Assembly (NCBI GenBank): GCA_037903475.1
Contig: JBAJFG010000113.1
Location: 1 to 64,000, forward strand
Reading direction: 5' to 3'
Origin: Ancylostoma caninum
Lineage: Eukaryota; Nematoda; Chromadorea; Rhabditida; Ancylostomatidae
DNA: 64,000 nt
Made by a program: the position numbers and the translations under genes. Under the pieces are notes generated by a model. The model was not told the DNA's origin and searched no databases. It worked only from the letters and a program-made list of their open reading frames with translations. Shown piece after piece: positions 48,301 to 62,364 of this stretch (within the stretch, counting starts at the first letter, position 1; every line of letters starts with the position of its first letter).

Positions 48301-51300
48301 ATTCCAAGCAAATTCCGCTTATTTGCCTGGCACATTTCTCACAATTCCTCCAGAAATTTACTACAAAACCGATTGTTCAGGATCCCCATGGTGAGAAATG
48401 TTAAAGAAAAGATTTTGATAAATTGACCCCCTCAGCTGGTTTCCACCATTCGACTCTCGGATTCTCAGTTTCTGCAAATCCGATTACGTCACGCTTCCGG
48501 CGTTTAACAATCTCTCTATGGCAATTTTCTAACAATTAATTTGCCTGTTGAATGCATGGATCGTGACGTAGTCAGACTTCCAAAAAGCTGGAATCCAAGA
48601 AATCGGCAAAACATCGGGAGCAAGACTGCTGGGTATGTGTAACAAAAAAGTGCGAGGTGAAGGGTAAAAATGGACTGGACTTGTGGATTACTTTCAGACC
48701 CAGGGGGAAATTCCTGGACTGAAAAAGACTTTGAAACTGAACATTTTTGCTTGAATGCAAACTTCTGCAGCCTATCACTCCGAGGTCCGTAATCCCTTTG
48801 GGTCTTCCAGAAAATTCTCCCAAACCTCCCCAACGATCATATCCAAGAAATCCTTGTAGATCTACGCATTGTTTGCCGTCAGTCACGCGTTTTCAATTTG
48901 AAATACATGCACACATACACAGCAACGAATCGAAAATCGCTGCATCAGTTCCATGTTTTCTGCTCTCTGTGGTGTTTATAGTCGTGGCGTCTTGTGACTA
49001 ACGGCTCGTAGAACCCCGTTTCCCGCCACACGGTTCTGTTTTTAGATTTGTTTTCAATTTCATAGCTTAGAAAGGATTTCCTACTCATTACTTGATGAAA
49101 TTATAGTACATGCCCGTATATAAACAGAGGTTAAGCTGATGAGAGGAAAAATACAGAAGCTAAGCAGACCTGGTTGTTTTGCTTTGGGACCTATTCATCG
49201 TAATATGTCTTCTAAGAAAAACTAATGGTATTAAGGAAAATCAAAGAAAACAAGAAAAAGAGAATAAGAGGGTAACTATAAGATTCCATCCCGAAAGCCT
49301 GGAAAATCTTAAGGATAGTATTGGTCGAGTACTAGGTTCCAATCCCTGCCGATGGACAAAATTTAATGAAATAAATTATTCTCTGAAAAATCCTTGTAAA
49401 ATCGCTGTTTTCTTTCTATTTTGCCGCTGTATTTTCAGCAATGTAAAAAAGGGGATTTTTCAAGTTTCTGAAAAGATCTAAAGTAATCAAAAAGGATGTG
49501 AGAATCCGAAAACCATAGGTTATGGTGGTGAAATACTAAAAATACTACCTTTTGGTAAGGAAACCAGAAAAAATACTACCTTTTGGCCAAAATTCCCGAA
49601 AAATACTATTTTTGGTAAGGTAATCAGAAAAAAATATCCAGGAGTTGATAAGTGACATGTTTAACCATGACATCAGATTTTTCGAGAGTAGGGCCCATCC
49701 CAGCCCATTGTTATCGGATTGACACCACTTTTTGGTCATTTCAGAACTTTTTCCCTGTTCCGGGAACGTGGGAAATCTCGTCCTTCCATTGTTAAAAATA
49801 CAACGGAGTCTCAAGCGGAAAACCGAGATAACCGAAATATGTCACGTATTATAAAATGTACAAGAAATTTTCAATAAAAGATAAAATATAATGATAGGGT
49901 TGGGACGTCCTTAGAGGGTATTTCCTGTCCCAGTTTCATATTTTTGACCGCCTACATTTAGTTCCAACGTTTGTTTTTTGGGGTGTACAACAGTTTTCTT
50001 CCAGTCAGCAGAGTCTTCGTCTACCTGACTCTGCTTGCCAAAGCCTGACAAAATTTCAGTATTTAGAAGAGAAACTTGAGGAACACACGTCTTTTTGCTC
50101 AACTTTCCTGGATTACCAGACTTTTGTGGATTCTAAGCACAGTTTCTTGTAAATGATCATGGATAGGAAGATGATTGACAAATTATAAAGATCAACCTTA
50201 GTTACTACTTGCTTATTACTCATGCTGAAACTTTAGCCTCGAAATTCCAGTAGAGAAACGAGAAAATCTAAGGAAATTGAAAAAAAATCAGGACAATTTT
50301 GTCATCCCAACTTTTGCTACGTTTTCGAATAAATCGGATGGATCTATGGCAAGGTTCTTTCACCCGTGGCGAAAATTTTTCAGCGTGGACTATCCTTCAG
50401 ATTTCTTATTTATTTTATTTATCTGTCTATTGTTCTTCTTACCTTCCTTAATTTTTTCCTCTAATAGCTTATTATTTTTTTAGTAGCCCTCTTATTTTTA
50501 AGACGGGAATTCATAGCAAAGCCTTAGTTGTCTGTTTGCTTATAATGATAGGCTATATGTCTTAGAAGTCAGAAATTCAAGGAAATCTGCCGGGAAGAAC
50601 CCCGGAAAGTCGTTGGAGCACTATTTAGCCGGATGGAAGTGTCCCCTAGGATACCCTGTATTGTTTTGTTTCCCGAGGGCCAGCAACCATGTGATGCAAT
50701 ATTCCAATGTCCTCTACCTCTTTTAGCAAATTCAATTTTGGTCCCCATTCCGGAAAAACACGCTTATTACTTACGATCTGGACCACAGGAACAAAGATCC
50801 AGGGTAGCCCCGACCTATAAAGAGCCTATGTCTCAAGACATGTCTCGCTGTTATTCCCGCACAACCCCCCGGAAAGCCCGCTGGCACGCACCGCTGGCTG
50901 CCACAGTTCAATCCGCGGCTATCCTCACGAGTGTTGTCCGACTTTTGAACTTGGCGCCGAAATAGCATAAACACATCCAGCACCGTAATCCCCCAGGTAG
51001 TTCTCAGGATGAACTCGAACAAAACTGCGGCTGGAGCGTCCGTAAACAGACGTATTGATCGGCGAAATTCAAGCAGCTCTGCCGAGGAATGACCTGTAAA
51101 CACTGTAAAGAACGGTTCACCTTGCTTAGTTATCACGGATTTTTGCAGAAAACATTGTGCAGAGGTATGAGACGCAGATTGCTCAACAGAATAGGATTTT
51201 TGGCTACTTGCCAAGTTAAGATTCTGTTGTGCAAAGTTCTCAGAAACCGTAAACCATCAAATCCTTTCGAATATCCTGTTTACCACCAATATTTCTAGGA

Positions 51301-51460
51301 TAAGCTGCGATTTACTACTGTAATCTCAGCCTAAGCTTATCCAGTACAGATCATCTGTTCGAGAACGGGGATTAGTTTACAATTTTGTTGATTGAAGCGA
51401 ATGAAGTCTGGTAAGAACGCTTCATTTGTTACAGTAACTAGAAAAAACTTTTGTGGAGGG
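45301..51460. other. Gene-poor AT-rich stretch
   Basis: No gene recognised. A minus-strand frame at 46287-46057 and overlapping opposite frames at 50633-51214 are open but lack splice sites or recognisable domains. Repeated degenerate words such as GAAATTTTCC and CCAGGAA give the region a low-complexity look. Confidence 0.4.
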
Positions 51461-51650
51461 ACGCTATGATTGGTTAAATTAGCGCAGCGAATCACCGACG
51501 CCCACACTATTATTGGTCAGAACTACTGAGCAGATAAATACAAAGTCCCTCATACTCTAGAAATTGTTTAGGCTTGTGCAACCAATCAAAGGCGCTCCAT
51601 GCATCATTGGTCAGAAATCTTAAGTGGATAAAAGGAGGCCCATGTCTAAA
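51461..51650 (+). promoter_or_regulatory. Duplicated CCAAT/TATA-like modules
   Basis: ATTGGTCAGAACTACTGAGC with GATAAATACAAAG (51512-51545) is followed about 94 bp later by ATTGGTCAGAAATCTTAAG with GATAAAAGGAGGC (51606-51640). Two more CCAAT-box words, GATTGGTT near 51469 and ACCAATCAAA near 51581, flank them. The order resembles two tandem core promoters, but no downstream gene is recognised. Confidence 0.35.
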
Positions 51651-52155
51651 ATTTTGATATTTTCATTTCAAAATATGTAGTAGTCCAGAACTTATTATTT
51701 TTTCATTTCTATTTTATTTTATAAAACATCAAATGGAGAACTATCAACTACCTAAAAGGGGGTTTTGACTAAAGCAACGACGTCACAGCACCTTTTATTT
51801 TCGAATGAATTTAATTGCTATGTAGTGTTCCCCTACTAAGTAACAATGACGTCTCACGGTACGAGATGATCTAATGGTTCCTCAAACACCTCATTGACGT
51901 AAATCTCAGTGTTTTGACCGCAGTTCCCTGAGGAATCCGCTTAATTATTGCGACTGAACGTTGGACGCATCAGTAGAGGTTGTTTCCCGTTGTTTTTGGG
52001 CACGAAGCCAGAGTGCATTTTCCCTCTAAATGTTGTTTCAGTGGAGACAACAGCTCGTCTTCTATTCCCACAACAGGGTGGTTATTTTTAGCCAGCACAC
52101 GGCAAAACAACGCTGTGAGTGAAGAGGAACGGGAAGAGGATCGCAAATTGAATGA

Positions 52156-52347
52156 ATGAAAACATCAACACACGTACTCATAGCGATCTTATCTGCTGCT
52201 GCTGGTGGTGGAAGTCAGCTGATCTTTAAAAATTCGGGAGCAGTTGACAGTTGTCTCCTTGTTGAAAAGTTGTGTAATCAGCTGATTGCAGCATTTCGCA
52301 ACGTTTTATTAGCTGAGAACCAGCTGATTAGGCGCCAGGAGGAATAA
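52156..52347 (+). promoter_or_regulatory. CAGCTG E-box cluster
   Basis: CAGCTGAT/ATCAGCTGAT words occur near 52216, 52277 and 52321 within about 115 bp. The middle one is a full ATCAGCTGAT palindrome. The interval is also open as a 63-residue frame, for which I see no other support. Clustered E-boxes are typical of bHLH-bound enhancers. Confidence 0.35.
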
Positions 52348-52458
52348 TTTATTGCTGCTTTCGAGACAAATTCTCGGATAGTACCGGGAATATTCACCAC
52401 AATATAACTACTTGTATAACTACCATTCGGAATCTTACTATATATATGGAAGATTAAC

Positions 52459-52907
52459 TCTCAATGTCCCGGAAATGGGGTTCATCCGGCGCGTCGGCTC
52501 TTATGCGCTGGCGATACGCAGCATACTAAAATGGGAAATTCGAACGGGATTCAGGTGGAGTGGCTCCTCGATTTGAGTGGAAAGGCAAGGGATAACTCGT
52601 CTCGGGACGAGCTGACACCAACATTTTCTGTACAGATTCCATGAGAGACCGCAACAATCAAAGCATAACCAAATTTACTCCATTGAACTGTTATTTCTTT
52701 ACTCTAGAAAAGTAATTTTTTAACTGATGTCCTTTATTTTTTCCATTAACTCTAATTTCAGGGAATACTTTGAAGTCCTTTGAGAGCCAAATCAAAAAGC
52801 CACTCCACCTGAATTCCATTCAAATTTCCCGCCTTAGTCTGCTGCGTATAGAAGTGCATTGGGAGCCGACGAGCAAAATGATGACCGCTATTTCCGGGAC
52901 AAAGAGA
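52459..52907. mobile_element. Foldback element with arms of about 105 bp
   Basis: The left arm 52459-52563 (TCTCAATGTCCCGGAAAT to TTCAGGTGGAGTGG) is the reverse complement of the right arm 52800-52907 (CCACTCCACCTGAATTCC to ATTTCCGGGACAAAGAGA) at roughly three quarters identity by eye. A weaker match continues inward. The 236-bp centre is AT-rich and non-coding, so this is a non-autonomous inverted-repeat element. No clear target-site duplication was found. Confidence 0.8.
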
Positions 52908-55603
52908 ATTGATCCCACCCATACGCTGGGAATCCGAATGATTTGAAATCTAATTTGATTGCTAGGATATAACTAAATATGCAATAAGAATAACCATGTA
53001 TAAAAGCTATGTATTATGACTGGAATATATTCTGAAGCGGGCGTGTTAACTCGTCCGAGAAGTAGAGAAAATTATTTCAGGGCCGCTACTGGAATAACTA
53101 ATGGAGTTACTGAAGTAATTAAGCGTTTTTGTGCTGCTCGGTTCGGAAGTAATAGATTTTGATTGAACAGAACTAAGCCCAGGGAATACTCTGGATTCTT
53201 TGCCTGTCGCTCTAGTCCAGAAGAGCCGAGTTATCCGAAAAACTAGAGATGGAACTCACTATTCTTCCACTAGTAAACGGTCTTCAGTCGGGAGACTCTA
53301 TCTGGCAATTCTTAGCATTTTCAAATTGAAACTCATATAACTTGGATGGCTAGGAAGGTCTCAAAAATTTCCAGGAACTTCCTTGGGATTTCCTGGAAAT
53401 TTCTTTTTGTTCTTGGAATCGCTGCGTAGGTGGAAAGCCTATTGTGTTCAATTCTTTAGGTGGATATATTCGAATCCAAAAATTTGATCGCGAGTAAATC
53501 GAGTGTTCATATTTTTCGAAGAGAGAAGCCATATAACTGAGATGAATTTGAGAAGAATTGTTAGGCTTCCTTTTTCCGAACATTCGAATTTTCTGAATCA
53601 AATCCTAATTTGTTAAGGAAATTAATTGAATTAATCGATTTTTATTTGGTCTTAACTGTGGAAAATACTCGAAAGAGATTTTTCTTGAGAATGGACTCCC
53701 CTCTCCTTGTTTTCCATACATACCGTGAGCTCTCTCCAATGCTGCTCTTTGCCCAAATGATCAGCTGCGTCGCTGCCATGTTATTTGTGCTAATAAGGGC
53801 AGCGACTCCCCTTAGAGCAAGTGTTCCCAGACAGATTTCCCTCGCAGTCGCCTCAAATAGACGGTGTTTTTATCGCGTTCCTCACGAGTTCTCCTCCTCG
53901 GTCCCTCGCCCGTATTTAGAGCCTAATTTGTTTGCCTTCACCGCTCGATGTCCTGGAGATCATCGATGAGCGAAGTCGTGAGTTCTCCCGTAGTGGACCG
54001 CTGAGCGTTAGAAAACAGGGTGAACATCGAAAATTACGTGGTTGGGGAAGATTTGATGACGTCATCAGGATATTTCCTCATTTCCGGCTCACTACTGGGG
54101 AATCATAGCATGGTTAGTGTGGTGAAAAGTTCAAATCCTTGAGGTTCCTGGTGAAGGTTTAAGGAGAATACATAAATTGGCGAGGTATTTGGAGAAGTTA
54201 TGTTGTCCGAAGAATTTATAGATCTCCAGGAAGTGTCTAGAAAATGAACTAAAATTGGAGAATCCCTTCTAGAGCTCTCTTCCTGGAATTTTCCCGTTGG
54301 ATTGAAAACATCTGTTATTATTGTTGTTATTTTCAGAATTCATCTTGAGAACTCTATTTCGGAGATACCTCAGTATTCTGGAAATATCCACGTTATTTTT
54401 AGCCTGTAATCCTATATCAGTTATGTCTAATTTATAGAAACCCTTGATTTTTGAGGTGAAGAGAAGGAAATATGATCCTTTCCGGCTTGCTTCCCTCAAA
54501 GCTCTGATACGTGCATAGTTTTCGCTGTTATATTGCCAACGAAGTGTTTCAGAGCTATCTAAGGGGTGAATCCATGATTTTTGGATTCTCCTCCCTTTTG
54601 TGGGAGTTTAGAAAGTTCTGGACCCGATTCTTCACGAGGAACTGCTTTCCCGCGCCAAACTGACCCAAAGAACCCTCACAGGATCGATTTTCAAGGCCGG
54701 GCTTTTTCAGAGCCTGTCCCCAAGCCTGAAAATCCGGATTCCGCCTAACCCGGTCAGTTCAGCCTGCACGCCTGAGCGCGCTGACCCCTAGCACCGGTCG
54801 GTCCGCTCGCGACGGCTCCCACCACCCGGTGGTGTCCGGTTCGAACCCGACCGCCGACCACCGCGCGCCACGACACGACCCTCCCGACTTTCTCATAAGC
54901 GCCAGCAGCTGCGCAACTAGTACCAACTGGTACCGACTATACTTCTACCGTATCTCATTTGGTAATCGACAACGCAGCGTGTAATTAGACTGTGCTGGAA
55001 GCGCTGCGCCAATTCTGAGGTGTCATAGCTGTGCGTCCCGCTTTTTAGGCCCCTTTGAGGAACCCGCGCCGCCGTCGTCAGCACGGCTGGATGCGGGGAA
55101 ACAAACGAGACAGAAACGAACACACTCCCGCGACCAACACAAAAACATCCACGATGTCGTTGGCTGCTGGCCAAAACAACTGGATTTTGTTGCCTAGTAT
55201 CGGATTAGGTGACATTGTTCCCGGTTAGATGAGATTCATCGGGTGGGTGAGCGATTGGTGGGTTTATACTTGTTTTGAAGTATAAATAAATTTTGAGTAG
55301 AAATAGAGATGCAGTAATAGAAGAAGAATAGTCTTTGTAAATTAATACACCGAATAAAAAAAAGTGTTTTCATAACAGTCCACAGGGCATATATTTTGTT
55401 TACTTGTTTACATCTACAGCAGAGAAAAAGTAGCACCACCCTAACCTACTATAAGTTATAAACTAATATGCTCAGAAACAAATCCGGAAAAGGGCTCGAG
55501 AGGTGGCCAGGACATGATTTTTCAAGGATACATCAAATTTGTACACAATTTCGTGAAATGCCAAGTAAGCGGTGCATTACGTAAGCCGAAATAACCCAGG
55601 GCC
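52908..55603. other. Intergenic with two GC-rich patches
   Basis: There are patches of higher GC at about 53700-53970 and 54750-55150, the second containing the CACCACCCGGTGGTG near-palindrome at about 54819. The plus frame 53610-53969 (119 codons) is open but unrecognised. No gene supported. Confidence 0.4.
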
Positions 55604-55767
55604 AGCATTCATCACTGAGATTACCAAGGGTAAACATGTTAGCGCCCTCAAATTTACCCTTACCCGACGCCTATCAACATGTTTACCCACACGTTATCTA
55701 TACCTAGGTGCTACCCATGGGGTAATAATACCCACGGGTGTGGACTACATATCTTTTCAATGATGCA
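55604..55767. mobile_element. MITE-like element, dispersed family copy C
   Basis: It runs from GCATTCATCACTGAGATTACC to TTTTCAATGATGCA, so the ends are inverted copies of the family terminus. Inside, GGTAAACATGTTAGCGCC and TCAAATTTACCC match the other copies. It is the most complete single copy in the window. Confidence 0.65.
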
Positions 55768-57528
55768 TCCGAGCCCTCTCCAATGAGTAATGAGTAATAA
55801 ACAAACAAATAAGTGGGTGAGTAATTACCAGGAAGCTAGACCGTTTTTATGCCTTTAACCACTATCTCGTCGAGGTTTTACCCTTGTTCCGAATTTCCCA
55901 TCTCCTCCGTTCAAAGTACTAAGAAATGTGAGTTAAAACTCATCCAAATTCGTTTTGGATACCATTTTAGAGATCTAGGATTGATGAGGTTAAAATTGAC
56001 TACCTCCGAACAAAATTTTCGTTCTTTGTTCAAATGTCCAGGATAAGGAACTACATAGAAGCTGAGCTTGAGCTTGGAACTCGTCCAAACTCACGCCAGA
56101 AGGGGAGTTTCCCGCATGATTTTGCCCTCTTGTAGCTCATATCTTCCAAGAACCTCTTATTTTTCCATTTTCTGCCAAATTTTTCCGCCTCATCCCGAAT
56201 GTCCCCAGCGAAGGACTACATTACTCATTGAAACGCGTTCAAACTCAGACCGGAAGCAGCTTTGCCGTTTGTTTATGCGTTGCTGAGCGTTCAGCTAGCG
56301 TGTAAATACCGAATATGCTACTCAATGTGAGTGCTTAGTCACTCTCTCACTCACACACATCGTCAACAACTCACCAAAACACAGAGGTCGTACAATCGTG
56401 TACGATGTACGGTCATGATGCCGGTCAGATAAGGAAGTAGACCGGTGCAGCATCGAGGTTGCAGCGCGGGTTTCCGGGAGTTATCCGGGGCATTTCTGGG
56501 CGTTTCCAGGAAGTTTTCACTCAAACTTCCTTTTCTCTCGAAATTTTTCTGTGGCTGAGTTCTAAGTACGTTATTTATCCATACATATACAGAATCCAAA
56601 CCCCGGTAAACTCCTCCAAAGCTTAAGAATTCCTATAGAAATCCTCTATGTACATCTAATCTTCCTGTGCGTAGAAGAATTACCAGATTTCCCAGGAGAC
56701 ATCCCATATGTTCTGGAACCCCCCCCCCCTCCTTAATTTCTAGGTGGTCCCCCCTAACAATAAAACTTATGAGGAACTACTCCGTCACATTGTTGCCCCC
56801 CGTCTCGCGCCCCGTGTGCGACGAAGCCAAACCACAGATCCGCCGTGTGTGGATCTCTGGCTCTAGACGGTCACGAGCCTCGTCGCGCTGCTGTTTCTTC
56901 CTCAGAGCTTAGCTGCACACGACAACTGATCATCTGTTCATTCATTCCTGCTTTTTACCCTTTGTCCTCGCGACCTTTACATTTTGCACTAACGTTGTTT
57001 TAAAGTTTACCCTCACTCTTCACATTGTAAACATCATTTTGCTTTGTGACGCTCCCTGATCTTCAATCGAGAACAGGACAACTGACACAAGTTGTTGCCT
57101 TTTAGACAATAAGTGGCCACTGATCATCGCCACTTTTCAGGAAGTTTGGCTGTGCCCGACAAAAAAGATTAATTGAAGGGTTTCTTAATATAGCACAAAA
57201 TTTTATTTTGATCCTCGATCTTGTTATTGGAATGCTGAGAAATTTCACAATTTTTCTATTTTTAACCTGAACCTCAAAATAACTTATCCATCAGTCTAAC
57301 TAGTTATCAGGAAGAGGAAGAAAAATTGTCGGAAATGCAGGAGGACAAGAGGCAAGTAAAAGAAAAACAAGTAAATAGAAAAGTGAATTTTGAATTTTTT
57401 AAGAAGGGTAGAAAGGAAGGAGAATTTGCGGCAAAAGAAAACGATAAAAAGAAAGAAAGAAAAGGATCACCAGAAAGGGCAAAGGAAATGAGAGGCGCAG
57501 GTTTTAGTGAGTGAATCAGCGAAGAGAG

Positions 57529-57630
57529 GTGAACGAGTGCATAAATGAACGAATGAATGGATGGATGAATGGATGAATGAATGAATGAATGATTGATTGA
57601 ATGAAGTAAATAATTGAATGAATAGAAACA
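57529..57630. repeat. (GAAT)n/(GGAT)n microsatellite
   Basis: Imperfect tetranucleotide tract of GAAT, GGAT and GATT units, with a pure core of GAATGAATGAATGAAT. Confidence 0.85.
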
Positions 57631-60600
57631 AATAGACAGGAGGAGAGAAATTTCCGAACCCTTCTAAAATACAAAAAAAATGCCTTTAACTGTCTCCTTT
57701 TTAGTAAATTGACTTACTGGTTGGGAATACTTATTCAGTTGTAGTAGTACCTGTTGCAACGAGATTTCTCTCCTTTATTTTTTAGAAATCCCTAGAAATA
57801 ATGTTGACTATTTATGGAAATTCTTGTGTACAAATTTTTGAGGATTATTACTCGTCGTTGTTCCATTTGCATGTTGTTTTTGTTTACAGTCGCTAAGCAG
57901 TTAATTATCTCCCTATTGCGTCGCGGCGTCGTACATACGTTCTTTGAAAATCGTACATCTTTATTACACATCAAAGAAATGAAAAAAGAAAAAAATTGGT
58001 GGGGGGTGGGGGGGGGGGGGGGGGGGGAGAAAAAGTATAAGAATTGGATGATTGAACATAGATGTGTGATATATTGTTTACAGAATCTCTTGATTTTAAC
58101 TTATGATCCTTCATTTCCATTACCTTCCTCTAAGCCCCCCCCCCCGCCACCCAAAAAAAACCTTTTTCTCTACTTCGCTTCCCTCCTCCTTCTTCCAATT
58201 CCTGCTCAAAGTCCCAGGAGACATATCGAACTAAGTGCGTAGTGCGCAGAATTCAGTGCATCTCCAGCATAAATTCAGCCACTTCCCCCGACAAAGTGCC
58301 CAGAATTTGTCATGTTCGCGCGAATCTGCAGACAGTGCCCTCAGAGTGCAGTCGGAGTTCGGATACGGGGAAATCCTAACCATTAGAAATGCTGTCCTAC
58401 ACGCGACACAACAGCTTTACCCAGAAATCGTGCGCACGCGTACGTACGAGTTGTATTAGGAAATGCACTGATTATGAAGGCGTCGGAGAATTATATGGGT
58501 GGCTGTTCTTGGAGGGTTCTATGGGACGAAATAATCAGAAACTACAAGGTTGTACTTAGAAGAGCTAGAATAAAGTTGAACGTTATAAAGGATTATAAAA
58601 ATGTTTTTGCATTTGACTTCACTCTAATTATTGATTTAGGCCAAGTAGATCATAACTTTGAGCTCCTTTTATCTTCCATATAATTTCTTAAAGCTAGACA
58701 CAAATTAGACCTACAAATAAAGCAAGACTACAGAAATGAAAAAAAAAGATCAACATTCACTACCTCGTCGGTTTCACGCCTATCTTCACCTTTACCGTTA
58801 CCACTACCTTTACCACCATCTTTACACTCTCCGACGTTCCCCTATGACGTAAAACACTAATTATCCATCTCAACTCATGAACTACCAGAAATAACCTTCT
58901 GATTCATCCAGAACCGAATAAAAGCTGAAGAATTTGGATAATTCAAGTACGTATCCGGGAACCAATTCAAAAAATTAAAAATCTGAGAAGGAGAAAGCCG
59001 TGCAGTATCTATTATTTTTCCTCCAGGCCTGCCTTACTCTTCTTCTCGAACTCCCGAACTTTCGATTATTCGGGATCGAATATTCGAATTCAAATACAAT
59101 GACTATGTTATTTAATAGTAAGCGCACGCAGTGTGACGGAGGCAGTCTGGGTACGAATATAATATAATGTTTATCGTTAGATATAAATGCCAATTTTGCT
59201 ACAACGCAGTGATCTTGGCATTTACAGAATAAAGAAATTCTTACGTCAAGAAGAAAAGAGTCTGCAGCGTAAATATCTAGAGATAACGTGATTTACTCTA
59301 CTGCTAAGGGGAAATGCTTCTATAGGATCATAGATTCAAAGTAGTTAAATACAAAGAGACAAGTTTGCACCAAGGGAACAGAGTTAGGAAGAGGAAGGAA
59401 AAGGAGGGTAGAAGAGATTCACCGGGGGAATCTACCAACCACTCAGCGCCCCGAAAGAATTCCTGTCTGGAAGCAAAGGTTATAGATAAATCCGCTCGTG
59501 AACCCCTGGGGTGAGAGTTAACCCCAGAGTACTCACACACTGTTACTTCCCTATTGGTGTTTCACACCTGTAGAATGGAAGTAAACAGATAAACAAACAA
59601 GGAAACAAAAGAAATAAAGTCAATAACAATAAAATTATAGCAAAATTTGCCCCCCCCCACTCCCTCTTATTGACGATGTCGGTCCTGAGCGGAAGATTCT
59701 CGACTGATTGTCAACGTAGACGAGGCCATGTGAGGGTGATTATCAGCGCTAGACAGAGATCACGCTGCGCATTCTCACGCGGCTGTCACTAAGTGTAAAT
59801 AGTATTTAGTAGTCACCGCTCGCCACGATTTCTTCTGGACGTATAAGCGGTCAACATGGCTCTGTTACTGAGCAACAGCGGTGTTCTATGGAATTCTTGA
59901 AAATATTTGTGTTTCTCCGCATATCTGAGGAGTTTTTCTAGATTTTTCTGTAACTGCGACAGTCATAGATGAGCCAAAAAGCTGTAAGAGGTGCTAGCTG
60001 CATATTAATTCCAGGATTCTCTTCATACTTGAGCAATTGAGGAAAGTAAAATCTTCTACAGCCAAGTGAGAAATAATATGGCTCCAGAAATCTTTCCAGG
60101 ATTTCTCCAGGATTTCGGGCTTAGGAAGATTTAGAAAGATTCAGTGTTTTTAGATAGGAATTCCGGCTATATCATGGCTAGCACATTTTCCTAAGGTTTC
60201 AACGCTAAGAATAAGAACCATTTGAAAAGTTTCCATAGCCAATGACAACTAAAGGGCTTAGCCGCGACGCGGCCGTGCGCTTGGAGCTCGATAGGTTTGA
60301 AACGGAGCGCAGAAGCTGGTATAATCCATGTCGAGTATTATACTTACGGCATTACAAATAAGTAAGTAGATAACAAAAATTTTGTTAGCCAGTTGTAAAA
60401 TATTTGGAGAATGAACTTTTGTATTTCAAATTACTCCTGCAAGCGGTCGTAAATCGTTAATCATTAATCGTGACTATTACAACTATTAAACTATTAAACT
60501 ATTAAAACTAACGTTAAATTTAATATTCTACTATCATTTATATATTTTATTATTTTAATCAAACGTAACTATTAAACATGTGTAAATAGCTCGCTCATTA

Positions 60601-62364
60601 CCTGGTTTGCAACTCTTGCTGAGCATTATTTTTTTCCTCCTTCTCTCCAATCCCTGAACAACTGCTCCCATTACTGACATCGAACATTTCACTCCTCAAC
60701 TAGAAGTATAAACGCTCTTGACCCCTCGCTCATCACAACATTCGCCACACTTCCTTGTTCCACTTGTTGATTCTACCCTCTTCGACCGGTAACCTGTTCC
60801 CCCAACGGTGCGCTGGCCATTACGCGGCTGCATTTATGCGTTGTTTTGTTTTTCCATGGCGATTCTGTCGATGAATTCGCATTGGGGCAACTTTATGTGC
60901 ACCTGTTGGCGATGTTTTGTGTAGTTGCGTACTTTGTGAGGTGGTACTTATGAGCTATAATTAGTGGAAATCCAGTTCTGCAGCAGTGAATATATGATGT
61001 TTGAGGCGAACTGTGCTGAACCGGTCTGTGGCTGCGAATCTGTGCAGGTGTGGAATTGGACACAAGTTTGCAGCGCATTTTTTGGAAAAATATTATTGGG
61101 GTATGGTGATAAGTAAGAGTGATGATAGGAAATTTTTTCAACTATGGATGGCGGCTCCAGAACGATTTTTCGGGAGATTTTTCGTGAAATTCCCAGGAAA
61201 CCGAATGCTCTTTTCTCGCTAGTATCCATAACCTTTAGACATGGAATTCATGGAAATATAAAATGATAACAGGGATAAAAATTATCTTGTGGACCAAAAA
61301 AATACCGGAATAAATCAATCAACTTGACCAATAATTCAGGAACAGATTGAAAAAAATATAGAATATTCGAGGAAGAGAAAGCCATGGAGCCCTTCTTAGG
61401 TCTCCTCCAGAGCTCTTTACTTTCCTGGCTTCCAAATTGTCGACTTATTCAATCGAATATTCGAATTCGAACACATCGAATACATTACTTGGTTCTATGT
61501 ATAGTAGGAATTTCAGGGAAAATCTGTATTTTTTACTGCAGCAACTTTGACGTGATGTATTATGCCATCTCCAGGAATGTTTTCTCAAGATTTTTCCAGG
61601 TTTTTTCCAGCCTTTGCCAATATTTATTTTCCTCCTAACTCATTAGATCATTACGATTTCACTATGCTTGTTTTCCTCAAGTTTTCCTGGATAACGATCA
61701 TAGTTAGGACCGAAAAATGCATTAGATACTTGTCGATTTATTCGAAATTCGAAAACTCGATTTCGAACAAGCCTATAGCTTGGGTGCTCGAGAAAGATGA
61801 TACAATACATTCTTTCAGGAGTGACTGAGGAGGCACTTGGGTCCACCTCTTTTCTGAACATTTGAGCTCTTCGGATCTAGTCCTGGATGAATAACTAAAT
61901 AAATTGAGTTATTCTTTTTGTATTCTGTCCTAAATATACATTCTAACAATTACCTTTCGGCTCTGTAAGATTTACGACTGCGGCAGAAGAGAATTAACTC
62001 CACCTAGGATCACAAGATATCCTGTGAAATCCCTAAAGAATCCCCTGACAGCACCATCCCAGCCAGGTTCGGCTATCGGATTCTAGTCAGTGGGGCAAGC
62101 CATTCAAGCTATCCAGCATCCATTCACATCCTGAGAATCCTAGGATGTTGTTTGGATTCTGAGCGAGTTTTTTCGGCTTCTCACTGCACGCGGCTTTTGA
62201 TTTCTTGACTTTTCGCTCTCGAATAGAGTGCAGTCCATTTCGTGAGGGCAGTTTTTATGTCCCGCGGGCCATTGCCAGCGCCGTTTCCCGGGTGCGTCGA
62301 CGTCATGCGTTGAGAAATGGCAGCGAAGACATTCATCTGTGTGAGGATGAGGAGTAACGCAAAC

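Noticed and set aside
50633..51214. Overlapping opposite ORFs of 110 and 147 codons
   Set aside because: No recognisable domain, no flanking splice pattern, and composition like the surrounding non-coding DNA.
53610..53969. Plus-strand ORF of 119 codons
   Set aside because: Long for this window but unrecognised, with no neighbouring exons.
54775..54880. tRNA-like T-loop word GGTTCGAACCC in GC-rich DNA
   Set aside because: Flanking bases do not form a proper T stem (only three pairs), and no matching acceptor, D or anticodon arms are found.
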